A DNA stretch of 64,000 nt from Deltaproteobacteria bacterium. Its GTDB lineage: Bacteria > Myxococcota > Myxococcia > SLRQ01. Both the position numbers and the translations under genes were made by a program. The notes under the pieces were generated by a model. It was not told where the DNA came from and searched no databases. It worked only from the letters and a program-made list of their open reading frames with translations. The stretch covers positions 124,001-188,000 of the forward strand of contig JARGFU010000011.1 of assembly GCA_029210625.1 (NCBI GenBank). Reading direction: 5' to 3'. Below, piece by piece: positions 55,401 through 63,688 of the stretch (position 1 is the stretch's first letter; each line of letters starts with the position of its first letter).

Positions 55401-55649
55401 GTCCACCTCCCGGTCCCGGGCCCGGTAGACCACGCCCACCGGCCCCTCGCCGATGACGCTCTTGACCTCGTAGCGCCCGGCGATGAGGTCTCCGGGGCCG
55501 TAGGCCCCCGCGGCCAACGGCGCGCGCCGCGTCCGGCTGGTCATCCCGGAGCCCTTGCGCTGCTTCCCGCTCTTGGCGAACGCCTGCCCGCAGGTCCCGC
55601 ACTCGGGGGAACCGTCGGGCACATGGCTGCCGCAGCGGTAACAGAGCAA
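52425..55649 (-). CDS. Ser/Thr kinase-like protein with zinc ribbon and C-terminal FGE-sulfatase-like domain
   Basis: 1,074 residues from TTG 55649 (GGAG 9 bases upstream, giving MLCYRCGSHV); a GTG at 55706 is the longer option. Order: zinc ribbon (CYRC, CGTC), kinase domain (about 60-330), very acidic linker (EEDEYEED type), one membrane helix (SWVTPALVAVGVIVGLGLLVAF), Glu/Arg-rich coiled-coil, then an FGE/SUMF1-like domain (GMVYVPGGGFPFGS to GFRCC). In the kinase, the Gly loop (GEGPVG, 67-72), VAVK Lys89 and APE (237-239) are fine. HRD is HTD, the following Lys is Arg (HTDLRPSN, 191-198), and DFG is DFR (210-212). Weak or no catalysis is likely. The FGE part keeps one active-site Cys (RCATRG) and lacks its partner five residues before. 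It is probably a membrane signalling or binding protein. Confidence 0.88.
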   Translation of the reverse strand: MLCYRCGSHVPDGSPECGTCGQAFAKSGKQRKGSGMTSRTRRAPLAAGAYGPGDLIAGRYEVKSVIGEGPVGVVYRARDREVDVQVAVKVLNSKLLQAPEEKKIFQREARIARALSHKNVIRLYDEGFDGPHPYVVTQYLEGLTLRKIIDLRVDKGGTFPIGEIEPILHQLLDALDYAHDQRGTDGQPVAHTDLRPSNVIVLPDLLKVADFRQALMVPRVPFVAAQKVRGADAGYLAPEVVAGEPVTPAADFYSVGVLLGEMLTGRIYDPTVGLELHVENDEVPVAFTSIFKRLTADKPRDRYSKIPHLLTDLALAADGQAPKHVGAFRAQVTRAERVDSDQLQVLHTGEFEALDGSEPKEMPQPPPGRRRESFGLETPAGMPAEAPPLEDEEIEDDEVVLGRSRGISDPRRRKQGGADEEEELLGEDDVLEEELLDDDEAFSDDEYEDDEYEEDEYEEDAAPTMQAPPVAMDEEEALGDEDILEEELPTGEGQAYPEPATRPAAPGLELILQKRAAGGPAALEDRDEPATMPKAASIETLLSDDSVDAPPVLDDLLAAAHDLPEAGPNDTDPQARSLGPPIEQTGPIQIGSPPPARPGARPGARGARPSTASTAAIGPRKREKSWVTPALVAVGVIVGLGLLVAFTEQGRSLWSGMAKQPIAADEPDTGPALPETGPSGFSDPAARSGAVLATDPTPEKPEAPAVEPRLAPVPGADADEGPGMRAEPSRGGGESAGRTARERREAAAAAKAERRAEAEARRQAEAEERRRAAEAREAEDVRKKAEQDAQMAQIIEQERRRQEAERARRTGESPSGGSTSGGSPSGGSSSPFSFDTVDREMPVRKVGPEPDPPPEKTSEPLDEAISPARPLVASAEPPAEADDARCPKGMVYVPGGGFPFGSAANDPMRNFAEKTLQQVQVVGFCIDRFEYGGQKPSTAVSWFRAKELCERRSKRLCTEEEWEKACKGPQGRRFPYGNSFDAEACNTEDAEGNDRELVKSGAFRRCRSGYGVYDMAGNAAEWTSSTFQTGAAYRTIKGGAANRPDWDTRCATRGNRKPNSKDDFLGFRCCARPQ

Positions 55650-55775
55650 GTCGCCGATCTCCGCGAAAAAAGGAAAGTTTCGAGTAGCCGGGAAGGCTAG
55701 CACCACTCTTCCGGCCTTATCAACGCACGGCCGGCCCGGACGATCTGTGCGATCGAAGGCTCCGGTGCGCGCGGA

Positions 55776-56246
55776 TCAGTGCCCGGTGTGCCCGAAGCCC
55801 CCCTCCCCGCGCTCGGTCGCGTCGAGCGCCTCGACCTCCCGCAGGGTGGCGCGGGTCACCGGAGCGATGACCAGCTGGGCGATCCGCATCCCCCGCTCGA
55901 GGGTGATGGGCTCGCGGCCGGCGTTGAGCAGGATCACCTGCAACTCACCCCGATAGTCGGCGTCGATGGTCCCCGGGGCGTTGGGCACCAGCAGGCCCTG
56001 CTTGAGGGCCAGCCCCGAGCGGGGGCGGACCTGCCCCTCGTAGCCCGGCGGGATCGCCACCTTCAGGCCCGTGGGCACCAGGATCCGCTCTCCCGGGGCG
56101 AGCTGCCGGGGCTCCTCGAGGTCGGCCAGGAGGTCCATCCCGGCGCTCTGGGGGGTCTGGTAGGTCGGCAGGGGCAGGGGGGGCTGGCGGCCACCGGTCC
56201 GGGCGACCTCGACCACCACTCCGGGCGCGTCGGTCTTGTCAGGCAT
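55776..56246 (-). CDS. dut: dUTP diphosphatase
   Basis: 156 residues from ATG 56246. It hydrolyses dUTP to dUMP, keeping uracil out of DNA. All five motifs of the trimeric family are there: [42 protein letters not shown] and [10 protein letters not shown] (usually GFGSTG). Length is normal for bacteria. The frame's long upstream extension is a shadow of the peptidase gene on the other strand. It is divergent from the M16 peptidase gene (87 bp). Confidence 0.97.
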   Translation of the reverse strand: MPDKTDAPGVVVEVARTGGRQPPLPLPTYQTPQSAGMDLLADLEEPRQLAPGERILVPTGLKVAIPPGYEGQVRPRSGLALKQGLLVPNAPGTIDADYRGELQVILLNAGREPITLERGMRIAQLVIAPVTRATLREVEALDATERGEGGFGHTGH

Positions 56247-56333
56247 GCCGGCGGGTCTATCACAGCCCTCCTGCTGGATGTTATGGGACGTACCCTGAAG
56301 ATTCCCCCAGACCCGCGCGAAACGAGGTCCACC

Positions 56334-57734
56334 ATGCCCAAGCTCTTCCTCTCCTGCGCCCTGGCGCTCGGCCTGCTCCTCCCGGGAGCGGCACTGGCCG
56401 GGGACGACGAAGCCCTCCAGATCCCCTACGAGGCCTACGAGCTCGACAACGGCTTGCAGGTCATCCTCCACGAGGACCACCGCCTGCCCCTGGTCGCGGT
56501 GAACGTCTGGTACCACGTCGCCGCCTTCCACGAGGTGGCGGGCCGCTCCGGCTTCGCCCACCTCTTCGAGCACATGATGTTCCAGGGCAGCAAGCACGTC
56601 GGCGACGACCAGCACTTCAAGATCCTGGAGCGGATCGGCGCCACCGGGATGAACGGCACCACCAGCTTCGATCGCACCAACTACTTCGAGACCGTGCCGG
56701 CCCATCACCTCGAGACCGGCCTCTGGCTCGAGTCGGATCGCATGGGCTACCTGCTGCCCTCGATGGACGAGACCAAGCTGAAGAACCAGCAGGAGGTCGT
56801 GAAGAACGAGCGGCGCCAGTCCTACGAGACCCGCCCCTACGGCCTGGCCGAGGAGGCCCTCTGGAAGGCCCTCTTCCCGGCCCCCCACCCCTACAACGGC
56901 ATGGTCATCGGCTCCATGGACGAACTGGCCGCCGCCACCCTGGAGGACGTCTCCGACTTCTTCCGCACCTGGTACGCCCCCAGCAACGCCACCCTGGTCC
57001 TGGCCGGTGACTTCGATCCGGCGCAGGCCAAGGCCCTCATCGAGAAGTACTTCGGCTCCTTCCCGAAGGTCCCGAAGCCCGAGGCGCCGGTGGTGGCCCC
57101 GGTCGCGATCGAGAAGGAGACCGTGATCGAGTTCGTCGAGCCCATCGCGCCCCTGCCCAAGGTCGAGATCGCCTGGCTCACCCCGAGCTTCTTCCAGCCC
57201 GGCGACGCCGAGGCCGACGTCCTCTCCAGCGTGCTCGCCACCGGCGAGAGCAGCCTGCTCCAGCGCCGCCTGGTCCGCGAGCTCCAGATCGCCCAGAGCG
57301 TGATGGCCTACCAGTACTCGATGGGCGCCCAGAGCACCTTCTTCATCGAGGCCGTCGCCCGCCCGGGCGTCGACGCGAAGCAGCTCCTCACCGAGATCGA
57401 CAAGGTCCTCGAGGAGGTCCAGGGCGGCGCCGTCACCGCCGACCAGCTGCGCCGCGCGGTGAACCGCTACGAGACCCAGTTCTTCAGCCGCCTCCAGCAG
57501 CTCGGCGGCTTCGGAGGCCGGGCCGATCTGCTCCAGACCTACAACCACTTCCTCGCCGATCCCGGCTTCCTGCCCAAGGACATCGCCCGCTACCGGGCGG
57601 TCACCCCCGAGGCGGTCACCGCCTTCTCCAAGGACTACCTCGCCAAGAACAAGCGGGTGGTGCTCTTCGCGGTCCCGGCGGCCGCGGCCGCGCCCGAGGC
57701 GAACGCGACCGCCGCCGCCAAGGAGGCCAACTGA
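56334..57734 (+). CDS. M16 zinc peptidase, secreted, catalytic member of a pair
   Basis: 466 residues from ATG 56334 with GAGG 6 bases upstream. A signal peptide (about 1-22) leads to an M16 (pitrilysin/insulinase) domain. The inverted zinc motif HLFEH is at 76-80 ([15 protein letters not shown]), and the third ligand region is [12 protein letters not shown]. Later, [31 protein letters not shown] is the standard M16 middle segment. It shares one base with the next gene (TGATG), which encodes a metal-site-lacking partner. Together they probably form a periplasmic heterodimer that degrades or processes peptides (inference by comparison with known M16 pairs). Confidence 0.92.
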   Translation: MPKLFLSCALALGLLLPGAALAGDDEALQIPYEAYELDNGLQVILHEDHRLPLVAVNVWYHVAAFHEVAGRSGFAHLFEHMMFQGSKHVGDDQHFKILERIGATGMNGTTSFDRTNYFETVPAHHLETGLWLESDRMGYLLPSMDETKLKNQQEVVKNERRQSYETRPYGLAEEALWKALFPAPHPYNGMVIGSMDELAAATLEDVSDFFRTWYAPSNATLVLAGDFDPAQAKALIEKYFGSFPKVPKPEAPVVAPVAIEKETVIEFVEPIAPLPKVEIAWLTPSFFQPGDAEADVLSSVLATGESSLLQRRLVRELQIAQSVMAYQYSMGAQSTFFIEAVARPGVDAKQLLTEIDKVLEEVQGGAVTADQLRRAVNRYETQFFSRLQQLGGFGGRADLLQTYNHFLADPGFLPKDIARYRAVTPEAVTAFSKDYLAKNKRVVLFAVPAAAAAPEANATAAAKEAN

Positions 57735-59278
57735 TGCGTCTCTCCAGCAAGCTCCTCTCCCTCTCCCTGGGCCTCGCCCTCACCGCCTTCGGCGCCGCCT
57801 GCGGCGCCAAGCAGACCCCCGAGCCCGAGCTCCCGCCCCCGGTGGAGGAGGCCGTCGCCGAGCCCGAGCCCGCCCCGCCGCCCAGCGCGCCGGACGAGCC
57901 CTGGCGGGCCGAGCAGCCGAAGCCCGGTGAGCCGGCCAAGATCGTGCCGCCCACCTTCGAGTCGGCCAAGCTGAAGAACGGCCTGACCGTGATCCTGAGC
58001 CGGCGCGAGGGCCTGCCCCTGGTGGCCGTCCACCTCACCCAGCAGGTGGGCAGCGGCTCCGAGCCGGCGGCCAAGGCCGGCCTCGCCTACCTCACCTACG
58101 AGATGCTGCTGCAGGGCGCCGGCAAGCGCGACGCCCTCGCCCTCGCCGACGCCTTCGCGGACCTCGGCACGACGGCGACGCCCAGCGTCTCCGACGACGG
58201 CGGGACCGTCGGCCTCTCGGTGCTCAAGCGGAACCTCGGCGGCGCCCTGGCCCTCCTCTCGGACGTCATCCAGCGGCCCACCTTCCCGGCCAAGGAGTTC
58301 GAGCGCCAGAAGAAGGCGCGCCTGGCCGACCTGGCCCGGATGGCGGGCAACCCGCAGTACCTCTCCAAGGAGGCCACCGCCGAGGCCATCTTCGGCGCGC
58401 AGCACCCCTACGGACACCTCGCCATCGGCAAGACCGAGACGGTGGAAAAGCTGCAGCTCAAGGACGTGAAGGGCTTCGCCAAGGCCAACTTCGGCCCGAA
58501 GGCCGCCGCCCTCGTCTTCGCCGGTGACCTGACCCTCGAGGAGGCGAAGGCGCTGGCCCAGGAGCACTTCGGCAAGTGGAAGGGCAAGGGCCGCGCCTTC
58601 AAGGCCCCCAAGGCCCCGAAGGCCAGCCCCCGCACGGCCGTCACCGTGGTCCCCAAGGAGGGCCTCGGCCAGACCGTGATCACCATCGGCAAGCCGGGCC
58701 TCGCCGCCGGTCACCCCGACGAGTGGGCCCTGCGGATCGCCTCCTCGGTCTTCGGCGGGCTCTTCTCGAGCCGGCTGAACATGAACCTGCGCGAGGACAA
58801 GGGCTACACCTACGGTGCCCGCGCCTACGCCGACACCCGCCTGGGCGCCGGTCCGGTGATGGCCGCCTCCGCGGTGCGGGCCGACGTGACCGGCCCCTCG
58901 GTGAAGGAGTTCTTCGCCGAGCTCGAGGGCCTGGCCTCCCGCCCCATCGAGGAGAAGGAGTTCTCCGACGCGGTGGAGGGCGCCCGTCGCTCCCTGCCCG
59001 GCTGGTTCGAGTCCGTCGAGGCCCTCGCGGGCAGCGCCGACTCGCTCTTCCTCGAGCGCCAGCCCCTCGACCGCTACGGCCGGATGCTCGCCGCCTACGA
59101 CACCCTCACCCTCGAGCAGGTGCGCGAGGTGGCGAAGAAGGTCTTCGTGCCGGGCGAGATGCAGATCATCCTCGTGGGTGATCCGACGATCATCGCCGAG
59201 CAGGTCGGCCCGCTGGGCCTCGGTGAGGTGCCGGCGGCGCCGGCCAAGGCCGAGCCCGAGGCCAAGAAGGCCGAGTAG
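57734..59278 (+). CDS. M16-family protein without the zinc site, lipoprotein partner
   Basis: 514 residues. A lipoprotein signal (FGAACG) is followed by a Pro/Glu-rich linker (about 25-75). The M16 fold begins at [23 protein letters not shown]. The zinc motif place reads [11 protein letters not shown], so the His/Glu/His ligands are lost. [18 protein letters not shown] is the conserved Arg-Tyr segment used for substrate binding in the non-catalytic half of M16 enzymes. The end is Ala/Lys/Glu-rich. It is translationally coupled to the catalytic member upstream. A hairpin terminator follows 23 bp after the stop. Confidence 0.92.
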   Translation: MRLSSKLLSLSLGLALTAFGAACGAKQTPEPELPPPVEEAVAEPEPAPPPSAPDEPWRAEQPKPGEPAKIVPPTFESAKLKNGLTVILSRREGLPLVAVHLTQQVGSGSEPAAKAGLAYLTYEMLLQGAGKRDALALADAFADLGTTATPSVSDDGGTVGLSVLKRNLGGALALLSDVIQRPTFPAKEFERQKKARLADLARMAGNPQYLSKEATAEAIFGAQHPYGHLAIGKTETVEKLQLKDVKGFAKANFGPKAAALVFAGDLTLEEAKALAQEHFGKWKGKGRAFKAPKAPKASPRTAVTVVPKEGLGQTVITIGKPGLAAGHPDEWALRIASSVFGGLFSSRLNMNLREDKGYTYGARAYADTRLGAGPVMAASAVRADVTGPSVKEFFAELEGLASRPIEEKEFSDAVEGARRSLPGWFESVEALAGSADSLFLERQPLDRYGRMLAAYDTLTLEQVREVAKKVFVPGEMQIILVGDPTIIAEQVGPLGLGEVPAAPAKAEPEAKKAE

Positions 59279-59301
59279 CGCGAAGACCGTTCTCACGGGA
59301 G

Positions 59302-59340
59302 AAGCCGCCGGGGCCTCAGGCCGCGGCGGCTTTTCCTTTG
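59302..59340 (+). terminator. Rho-independent terminator after the M16 pair
   Basis: AAGCCGCCG (59302-59310) pairs with CGGCGGCTT (59324-59332), 9 bp with a 13-base loop, followed by a T-rich tract TTTTCCTTT. It is the best simple terminator in the window. Confidence 0.85.
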
Positions 59341-59445
59341 GTTCCTTCCGCTCCTCACCGGCTGGCCTCCTCGGCCGGAGCCCGCGCCTTCGGGATGCCG
59401 CCCGCCGGCCGGCACCCCTAGGGTGCAGGCGCGAGGAGGCACCCC

Positions 59446-60261
59446 ATGCGGGGAAGTTCGACCGACAGCAGCCCACGTCCCCGGCGCGCCGTCACGGGGC
59501 TGCTCGTGCTCCTGGGCACCCTCTCCTGCGGCGGGCCTCCCTACGCCATCGAGGAGACCCGCCTCCCCCTCGCCCTCGGGGATGGCACGGTCGATCTGGT
59601 GCGCTTCGACGCCGAGGCGGAGGGCCGCACCTTCCTGAACCTGCACGACGACGAGCAGACCTCGGTCGAGGCGGCGCTCGACCTCCTCGCCCGGGAAGGG
59701 GGGACGGTCTTCGAGCTCCAGCACGGGGGAGAGCGGAACCTCCGCTTCGCGCTGGCTGGCGCCGAGTACGTCTTCGATCCGAACCGGATGTTCTCGGACG
59801 GCGGCGCCATGGTCTCCCTCGCGGCGCTCGGCACCTCCACCCCCGAGGCCTTCGCGGCGGTCAGGGCCTTCGCGGACGAGGTCCTCGAGCAGTGGGACCT
59901 CGCCGGTCACGGCACCGTGATCGCGCTCCACAACAACGCGGGCGAGAGCTACCGGATCGACGTCTACCAGCCCGGCGGCGCCCACGAGGCGGACGCGGCC
60001 GAGGTCTTCGTCGGGAGCCGGCAGGCCTCCTCGGAGTTCTTCTTCGTCACGGACCCCGCCCTCTTCGAGGGCCTGCGTGCGCTGGACTTCAACGTGGTCC
60101 TCCAGGACAACGCGGGGGCCCCCGATGACGGCTCCCTCTCGATCCACTGCGCCCGCCAGGGCCTCCCCTACGCCAACTCCGAGGCCCTCCAGGGGCACCG
60201 CCCGGAGCAGCTCGAGATGCTCTCCGGACTCCAGGCGGTCCTCGAGGACCTAGGGCGCTGA
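59446..60261 (+). CDS. Putative lipoprotein of unknown function
   Basis: 271 residues, ATG with GAGGAGG about 7 bases upstream. The signal ends in LGTLSCGG (Cys28), so it is probably lipidated. The body is a compact alpha/beta domain with charged motifs: LHDDEQTSVEAALDLLAREGG, ELQHGGERNLRF, FDPNRMFSDGG, ALHNNAGESYRIDVY, and VVLQDNAGAPDDGSLSIHC. Several conserved-looking His, Asp, Glu and Asn could form an active site, loosely like zinc carboxypeptidases. I could not place it in a family. It starts about 100 bp after the M16 terminator, so it has its own promoter, and it ends 5 bp before the convergent lipoprotein gene. Confidence 0.7.
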   Translation: MRGSSTDSSPRPRRAVTGLLVLLGTLSCGGPPYAIEETRLPLALGDGTVDLVRFDAEAEGRTFLNLHDDEQTSVEAALDLLAREGGTVFELQHGGERNLRFALAGAEYVFDPNRMFSDGGAMVSLAALGTSTPEAFAAVRAFADEVLEQWDLAGHGTVIALHNNAGESYRIDVYQPGGAHEADAAEVFVGSRQASSEFFFVTDPALFEGLRALDFNVVLQDNAGAPDDGSLSIHCARQGLPYANSEALQGHRPEQLEMLSGLQAVLEDLGR

Positions 60262-60266
60262 CCCGC

Positions 60267-62603
60267 TCACTCGAGGATCAGGAAGCGGTTGCTCTGGGCC
60301 TGGGCGACGTAGGCCTGCTCACCGTCCGGGCCGAAGGCCACGCCGCCGGGCAGGATGTCCAGCCGGAAGTACTGCTCGGCGCGCACGGGCTGCCCGGGCT
60401 CGAGGAGCGAGTACCCCACCCGGGCGAAGTCCCCCCAGAGGAAGGCGGACCCCCCGGGCGCCACGGTGAGGAACTGCGTGCCGGAGTGGACGACCGAGGA
60501 CACCGTCTCCTCGAGCGAACCATCGAGCCCGGCCCGGAGCGCCACGTAGTCCTCACCGCTCTGGGTCGTGCCGAAGAGGATCAGGTCCCCGTCCAGCCAC
60601 TCGGCCGCGTGGGCCATCCCGCGGCCCTCGTTGAATCGCGTCGGGTGGATCTCGGTGGGCGCGCCCCCGGGCGAGGCCAGGGCCTCGCTCTCCCAGAGCG
60701 CGAGGATCGGACCCTCCCAGCCGCTGCTCACCGCCAGCACCCTGCCGTCGTCCAGCACCTTCAGGAGCAGGACGCCGAAGTCGTTGCTGCCCTCGGGCTG
60801 GTGGGTGGCGAGCGGGGCGCCGGGCTGCTCGGGATCGACGGTGACGATCCCGCTGCGCTCGGCGAAGTGCACCAGGCCGGTGGGGCCGATGGCGAGATCA
60901 TGGGGGTCCTCGCCGATCGCCCAGCTGCGCCGCTCGATCGAGGTGGGACCGAAGCTCAGCCGGTGCAGCCGCCACTCGGAGAGCACCCAGAGCGTGTTGG
61001 GCCCCTCGGCCACCACCTCTTCGGCCTCGTAGGAATCGAGGGGGTCCACGAGGGAGGGATCGACCCGGTAGCCGACGGCCTCGCTGGGATCCGAGAGGGA
61101 GACCAGGACGAGGGCCTCGGCCGCCAGCCAGCCCGGGCGCCCGACGTGCGACATGCGGGGCGTCTGGGGAATCACGAGGTAGCGCTCGTCGTGATACTCG
61201 AGCTGGTGCTGGAGGAGCGCGACCCCCCGGTCCGACCCGGTGTCGATGCCCAGATAGAGGGGCAGGCCCTGCCGGCCGAGCGAGCGCCCGTCCGACACCC
61301 GCAGCACCTCCAGGGTGTTGCTGGCCTCGTCGGCGACGTAGAGGCGGTCCATCGCGGCGTCGTAGGCGAGCTGAGAGGGGCGCACTCCGACCTGCTCGCT
61401 CCAGAGGACCTGGTAGCCCGTGGTGTCCAGGGCCACCACCCTCCCGGCCGAGGGGACGCTCGCGATCAACAGCCCGGGGTGGACCCCCGCGAAGGGCTCG
61501 ATGTGGAGGAGGTCGGCCACGGCCCCCCGGATCATCAGGTCGGCGGGCTGCAGGGCAGTGTTCTGATCGGCGTCCAGGATGAGCAGCCGCCCGTCCCAGA
61601 GGTAGACCGCCACCCGCCCGTCGGCGCCCGAGCGCCAGGCGGTCATCGTGTCCGGCGCGTAGGTGAAGCTGGCGCCCGGATGAGCTCCGGTGGTGAGGTC
61701 GAGGACGTCGGTGCCCTGGAAGCTGGAGAGGAAGAGGGTCGTCTCGTCGACGATCTCCACGGCCGTCGGGGCGATGAGGCCGGTCCACGGCTGCAGGGTG
61801 TAGCTGCCGGTGGCGGGGTCGTAGAGCCCGACCCGGGCGAAGTGGTCCTGGTTGGTGATGTCCTCCTCGAAGACCCAGACCTGCAGGCCGGCGGCCGCCT
61901 CGATCGCGACGACCTGGGCGAAGCTCCAGCCGGTCTCCAGGGGGACGCTCTCCTCTCGCCGGCTGCCGTCGGTGGGATCCAGGGAGAAGAGCTGCTCCTG
62001 ATCGCTGACCCAGATCCTCCCTCCGCCCACGGAGATGCTCGGCGGCCTCCAGCTGCCGTAGGCATCGACGATCAGGGGCCGCTCGCGCAGGCCGCTGCGC
62101 CAGAGGTCCGGCCCCGACACGAACTCGTTGAAGAGGCTGGAGTAGACGACGGGCTCCTGGTCGAAGACGAGGACGCGCCCGGGCCGGTGGAAGACGGCGT
62201 GCTCCCTGGCCACCGCCCCGCTGCGGAGCCGACCGCGACCGAGGAAGGTGAGGGAGTCGGCGCTCGGCGTGCTGGCGCCGGCCCGGGTCACCACGCTCAC
62301 CGGACCGTCGATCAGGTCGGGGGGCACCCGGACCTGGAGGCGGCCCTCGGCGTCGAAGCCGTGGGCGGTCGCCGAACCGCCGGTGAAGCGCACCTCGTTG
62401 CCGGAGGCCTCCGGATCGAAGCCCTGGCCGGAGATCGTCAGGGTCGAGAAGGCGTAGGCCGCCGCGGGCGTGAAGCCCTCGAGGGTGGGCGCGTGCCCCG
62501 TGGCGTCGGCCGGGAGCGCGAAGTCCCGGCTGCAGGCCCCGATCAGGGACGAGAGGAGGAGCAGAGACGAGAGCAGGACCCCACCACGCGACGCGGTTCT
62601 CAT
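60267..62603 (-). CDS. Large lipoprotein with IPT/TIG domain and beta-propeller-like repeats
   Basis: 778 residues. Signal with lipobox LIGAC (Cys24). The first domain (about 40-115: PTLEGFTPAAAYAFSTLTISGQGFDPEA, then EVRFTGGSATAHG) is an IPT/TIG fold. The remainder has repeated WD/NHL-type strands (AYDAAMDRLYVADEASNTLEVLRVSDGRSLGR; GPTGLVHFAERSGIVTVDPEQPG; the end AFGPDGEQAYVAQAQSNRFLILE), typical of a surface beta-propeller. The sequence is more like myxobacterial cell-surface proteins than an enzyme. No catalytic motif is seen. The gene has no operon partners; it is convergent with the lipoprotein gene at 59446. Confidence 0.8.
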   Translation of the reverse strand: MRTASRGGVLLSSLLLLSSLIGACSRDFALPADATGHAPTLEGFTPAAAYAFSTLTISGQGFDPEASGNEVRFTGGSATAHGFDAEGRLQVRVPPDLIDGPVSVVTRAGASTPSADSLTFLGRGRLRSGAVAREHAVFHRPGRVLVFDQEPVVYSSLFNEFVSGPDLWRSGLRERPLIVDAYGSWRPPSISVGGGRIWVSDQEQLFSLDPTDGSRREESVPLETGWSFAQVVAIEAAAGLQVWVFEEDITNQDHFARVGLYDPATGSYTLQPWTGLIAPTAVEIVDETTLFLSSFQGTDVLDLTTGAHPGASFTYAPDTMTAWRSGADGRVAVYLWDGRLLILDADQNTALQPADLMIRGAVADLLHIEPFAGVHPGLLIASVPSAGRVVALDTTGYQVLWSEQVGVRPSQLAYDAAMDRLYVADEASNTLEVLRVSDGRSLGRQGLPLYLGIDTGSDRGVALLQHQLEYHDERYLVIPQTPRMSHVGRPGWLAAEALVLVSLSDPSEAVGYRVDPSLVDPLDSYEAEEVVAEGPNTLWVLSEWRLHRLSFGPTSIERRSWAIGEDPHDLAIGPTGLVHFAERSGIVTVDPEQPGAPLATHQPEGSNDFGVLLLKVLDDGRVLAVSSGWEGPILALWESEALASPGGAPTEIHPTRFNEGRGMAHAAEWLDGDLILFGTTQSGEDYVALRAGLDGSLEETVSSVVHSGTQFLTVAPGGSAFLWGDFARVGYSLLEPGQPVRAEQYFRLDILPGGVAFGPDGEQAYVAQAQSNRFLILE

Positions 62604-62653
62604 CCCCCGAGACTAGACCAGAACGCACGCCTCCTGGTCACCTCTGGCCCGCC

Positions 62654-62866
62654 CTACTCCTCCCGGGCCGGCTCCATCGTCGGTGCCAGGCACGTGGGGC
62701 AGTAGCCCTCCTCCTCGCCGGTCAGGCCGCAGACGCGGCAGGTGAAGCGGGGAGGATCCCCGCTCTCCTGGGCCTCGGCCGCCTCACGCTCGGCCTTGCG
62801 GCGCTGCTCCTCGCGCCGGGCTGCGTTCGGATCGACCAGCTTCTTGAGGGTGTGGATGAAGGACAC
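62654..62866 (-). CDS. Small zinc-ribbon protein
   Basis: 70 residues from GTG 62866 (GAGG just before it, spacing short). It begins MSFIHTLKKLVDPNAARREEQRRKAEREAAEAQES, a basic/acidic helix, and ends with a zinc ribbon CRVCG...CPTC, followed by PTMEPAREE. The longer frame to 63349 overlaps the neighbouring gene and is a shadow. Small proteins of this shape are found in myxobacteria, but their role is unknown. It follows the next gene on the same strand by about 45 bp, so they may be co-transcribed. Confidence 0.65.
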   Translation of the reverse strand: MSFIHTLKKLVDPNAARREEQRRKAEREAAEAQESGDPPRFTCRVCGLTGEEEGYCPTCLAPTMEPAREE

Positions 62867-62912
62867 GTCCTCAAGGTAGCGACGCGAGCCGGGAGGGCAA
62901 GGTGCTCCGCCT

Positions 62913-63524
62913 CTAGCGGCGGTCCATCGTGCCCAGGCTGCCCTCGGGCAGGACGATCTCCGGGCCCGAGGCGGCGGCCACGCCTCCGGCGGCGCCGAGG
63001 GCGACCACCCCCACCGCGGCCCAGAACCACCAGCGCGCGATGATGGGCTTGCCGCCCCGATCGACGGGCGGCGGCTCGTCCGGCGGCGCGACCAGGGCCG
63101 CGTCGTCCGGGACGGCGCTCCCCTCCTCGGGCTCCGGGCGCTCCTCGCCCGCCGGCTTTCCCTCTTCGTCTCCCGAGAGATCGATCGCGTCGAAGCTGAA
63201 GCCCCCGCTCTCGGCCGGGGGCTCCTCGGCCGAGTCGTCGAGGGGCACCAGGTCGGGCAGCTCGAAGTCGTCGGCCGACTGCAGGGCCAGCACGAGGCGC
63301 CCGGGCGAGAGCGCCCGGGCCGCCGTCCGCCGGAAGGCGCGGGCGTCACGCTCGAGGAGCTGGGGCAGGAGGCCGGAGGCGCTCGGGCTGGGCTTCACCC
63401 CCGGTGGGCCCTCCGCCGCCTGCGCCGGCCCGGAGGCCGCGAGCACGAGGAGGGCGCAGAGCGCCAGTCGAAGACCGATCCCCCTGCAAGAGGGCACCAC
63501 CCTGTCAGGTTCTAGCCGTCTCAC
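62913..63524 (-). CDS. Exported membrane protein of unknown function
   Basis: 203 residues if GTG 63524 is used; GTGs at 63500 and 63497 give a more usual signal peptide. The signal ends near QAAEG. A polar, Pro/Glu/Asp-rich region (about 40-150: FELPDLVPLDD, EEPPAESGG, GEERPEPEEG) is followed by one transmembrane helix near the C-terminus (WWFWAAVGVVALGAAGGVAAA) and a short tail. There is no recognised domain. The look is of a tail-anchored or periplasmic accessory protein with a disordered linker. It is the first gene after the pnp terminator on the same strand. Confidence 0.6.
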   Translation of the reverse strand: MRRLEPDRVVPSCRGIGLRLALCALLVLAASGPAQAAEGPPGVKPSPSASGLLPQLLERDARAFRRTAARALSPGRLVLALQSADDFELPDLVPLDDSAEEPPAESGGFSFDAIDLSGDEEGKPAGEERPEPEEGSAVPDDAALVAPPDEPPPVDRGGKPIIARWWFWAAVGVVALGAAGGVAAASGPEIVLPEGSLGTMDRR

Positions 63525-63610
63525 CCCTCGACGGTAGCGCAGGGGAGACCACGGTGTCGATAGAGACCCGAACCCGTCGGCATTTCCGAGGAGAAGACGG
63601 AAACGAGAAC

Positions 63611-63670
63611 GGGGACGGGAACGGGAACGGCCCTCGTGCCCGAGAGCCTCCCGTCACCGTCCCCGTCTTT
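63611..63670 (-). terminator. Hairpin with ACGGGA-type tandem units after pnp
   Basis: On the minus strand, GGGGACGGTGACGGG pairs imperfectly (13 of 15) with a complementary stretch built of CGTTCC/CGTCCC units, after the AAAGA run that follows the pnp stop. It is like the other two tandem-unit hairpins in position and build, though the unit sequence differs. Probable terminator of pnp. Confidence 0.5.
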
Positions 63671-63688
63671 CCCGGGGAGGAGGAAGGA

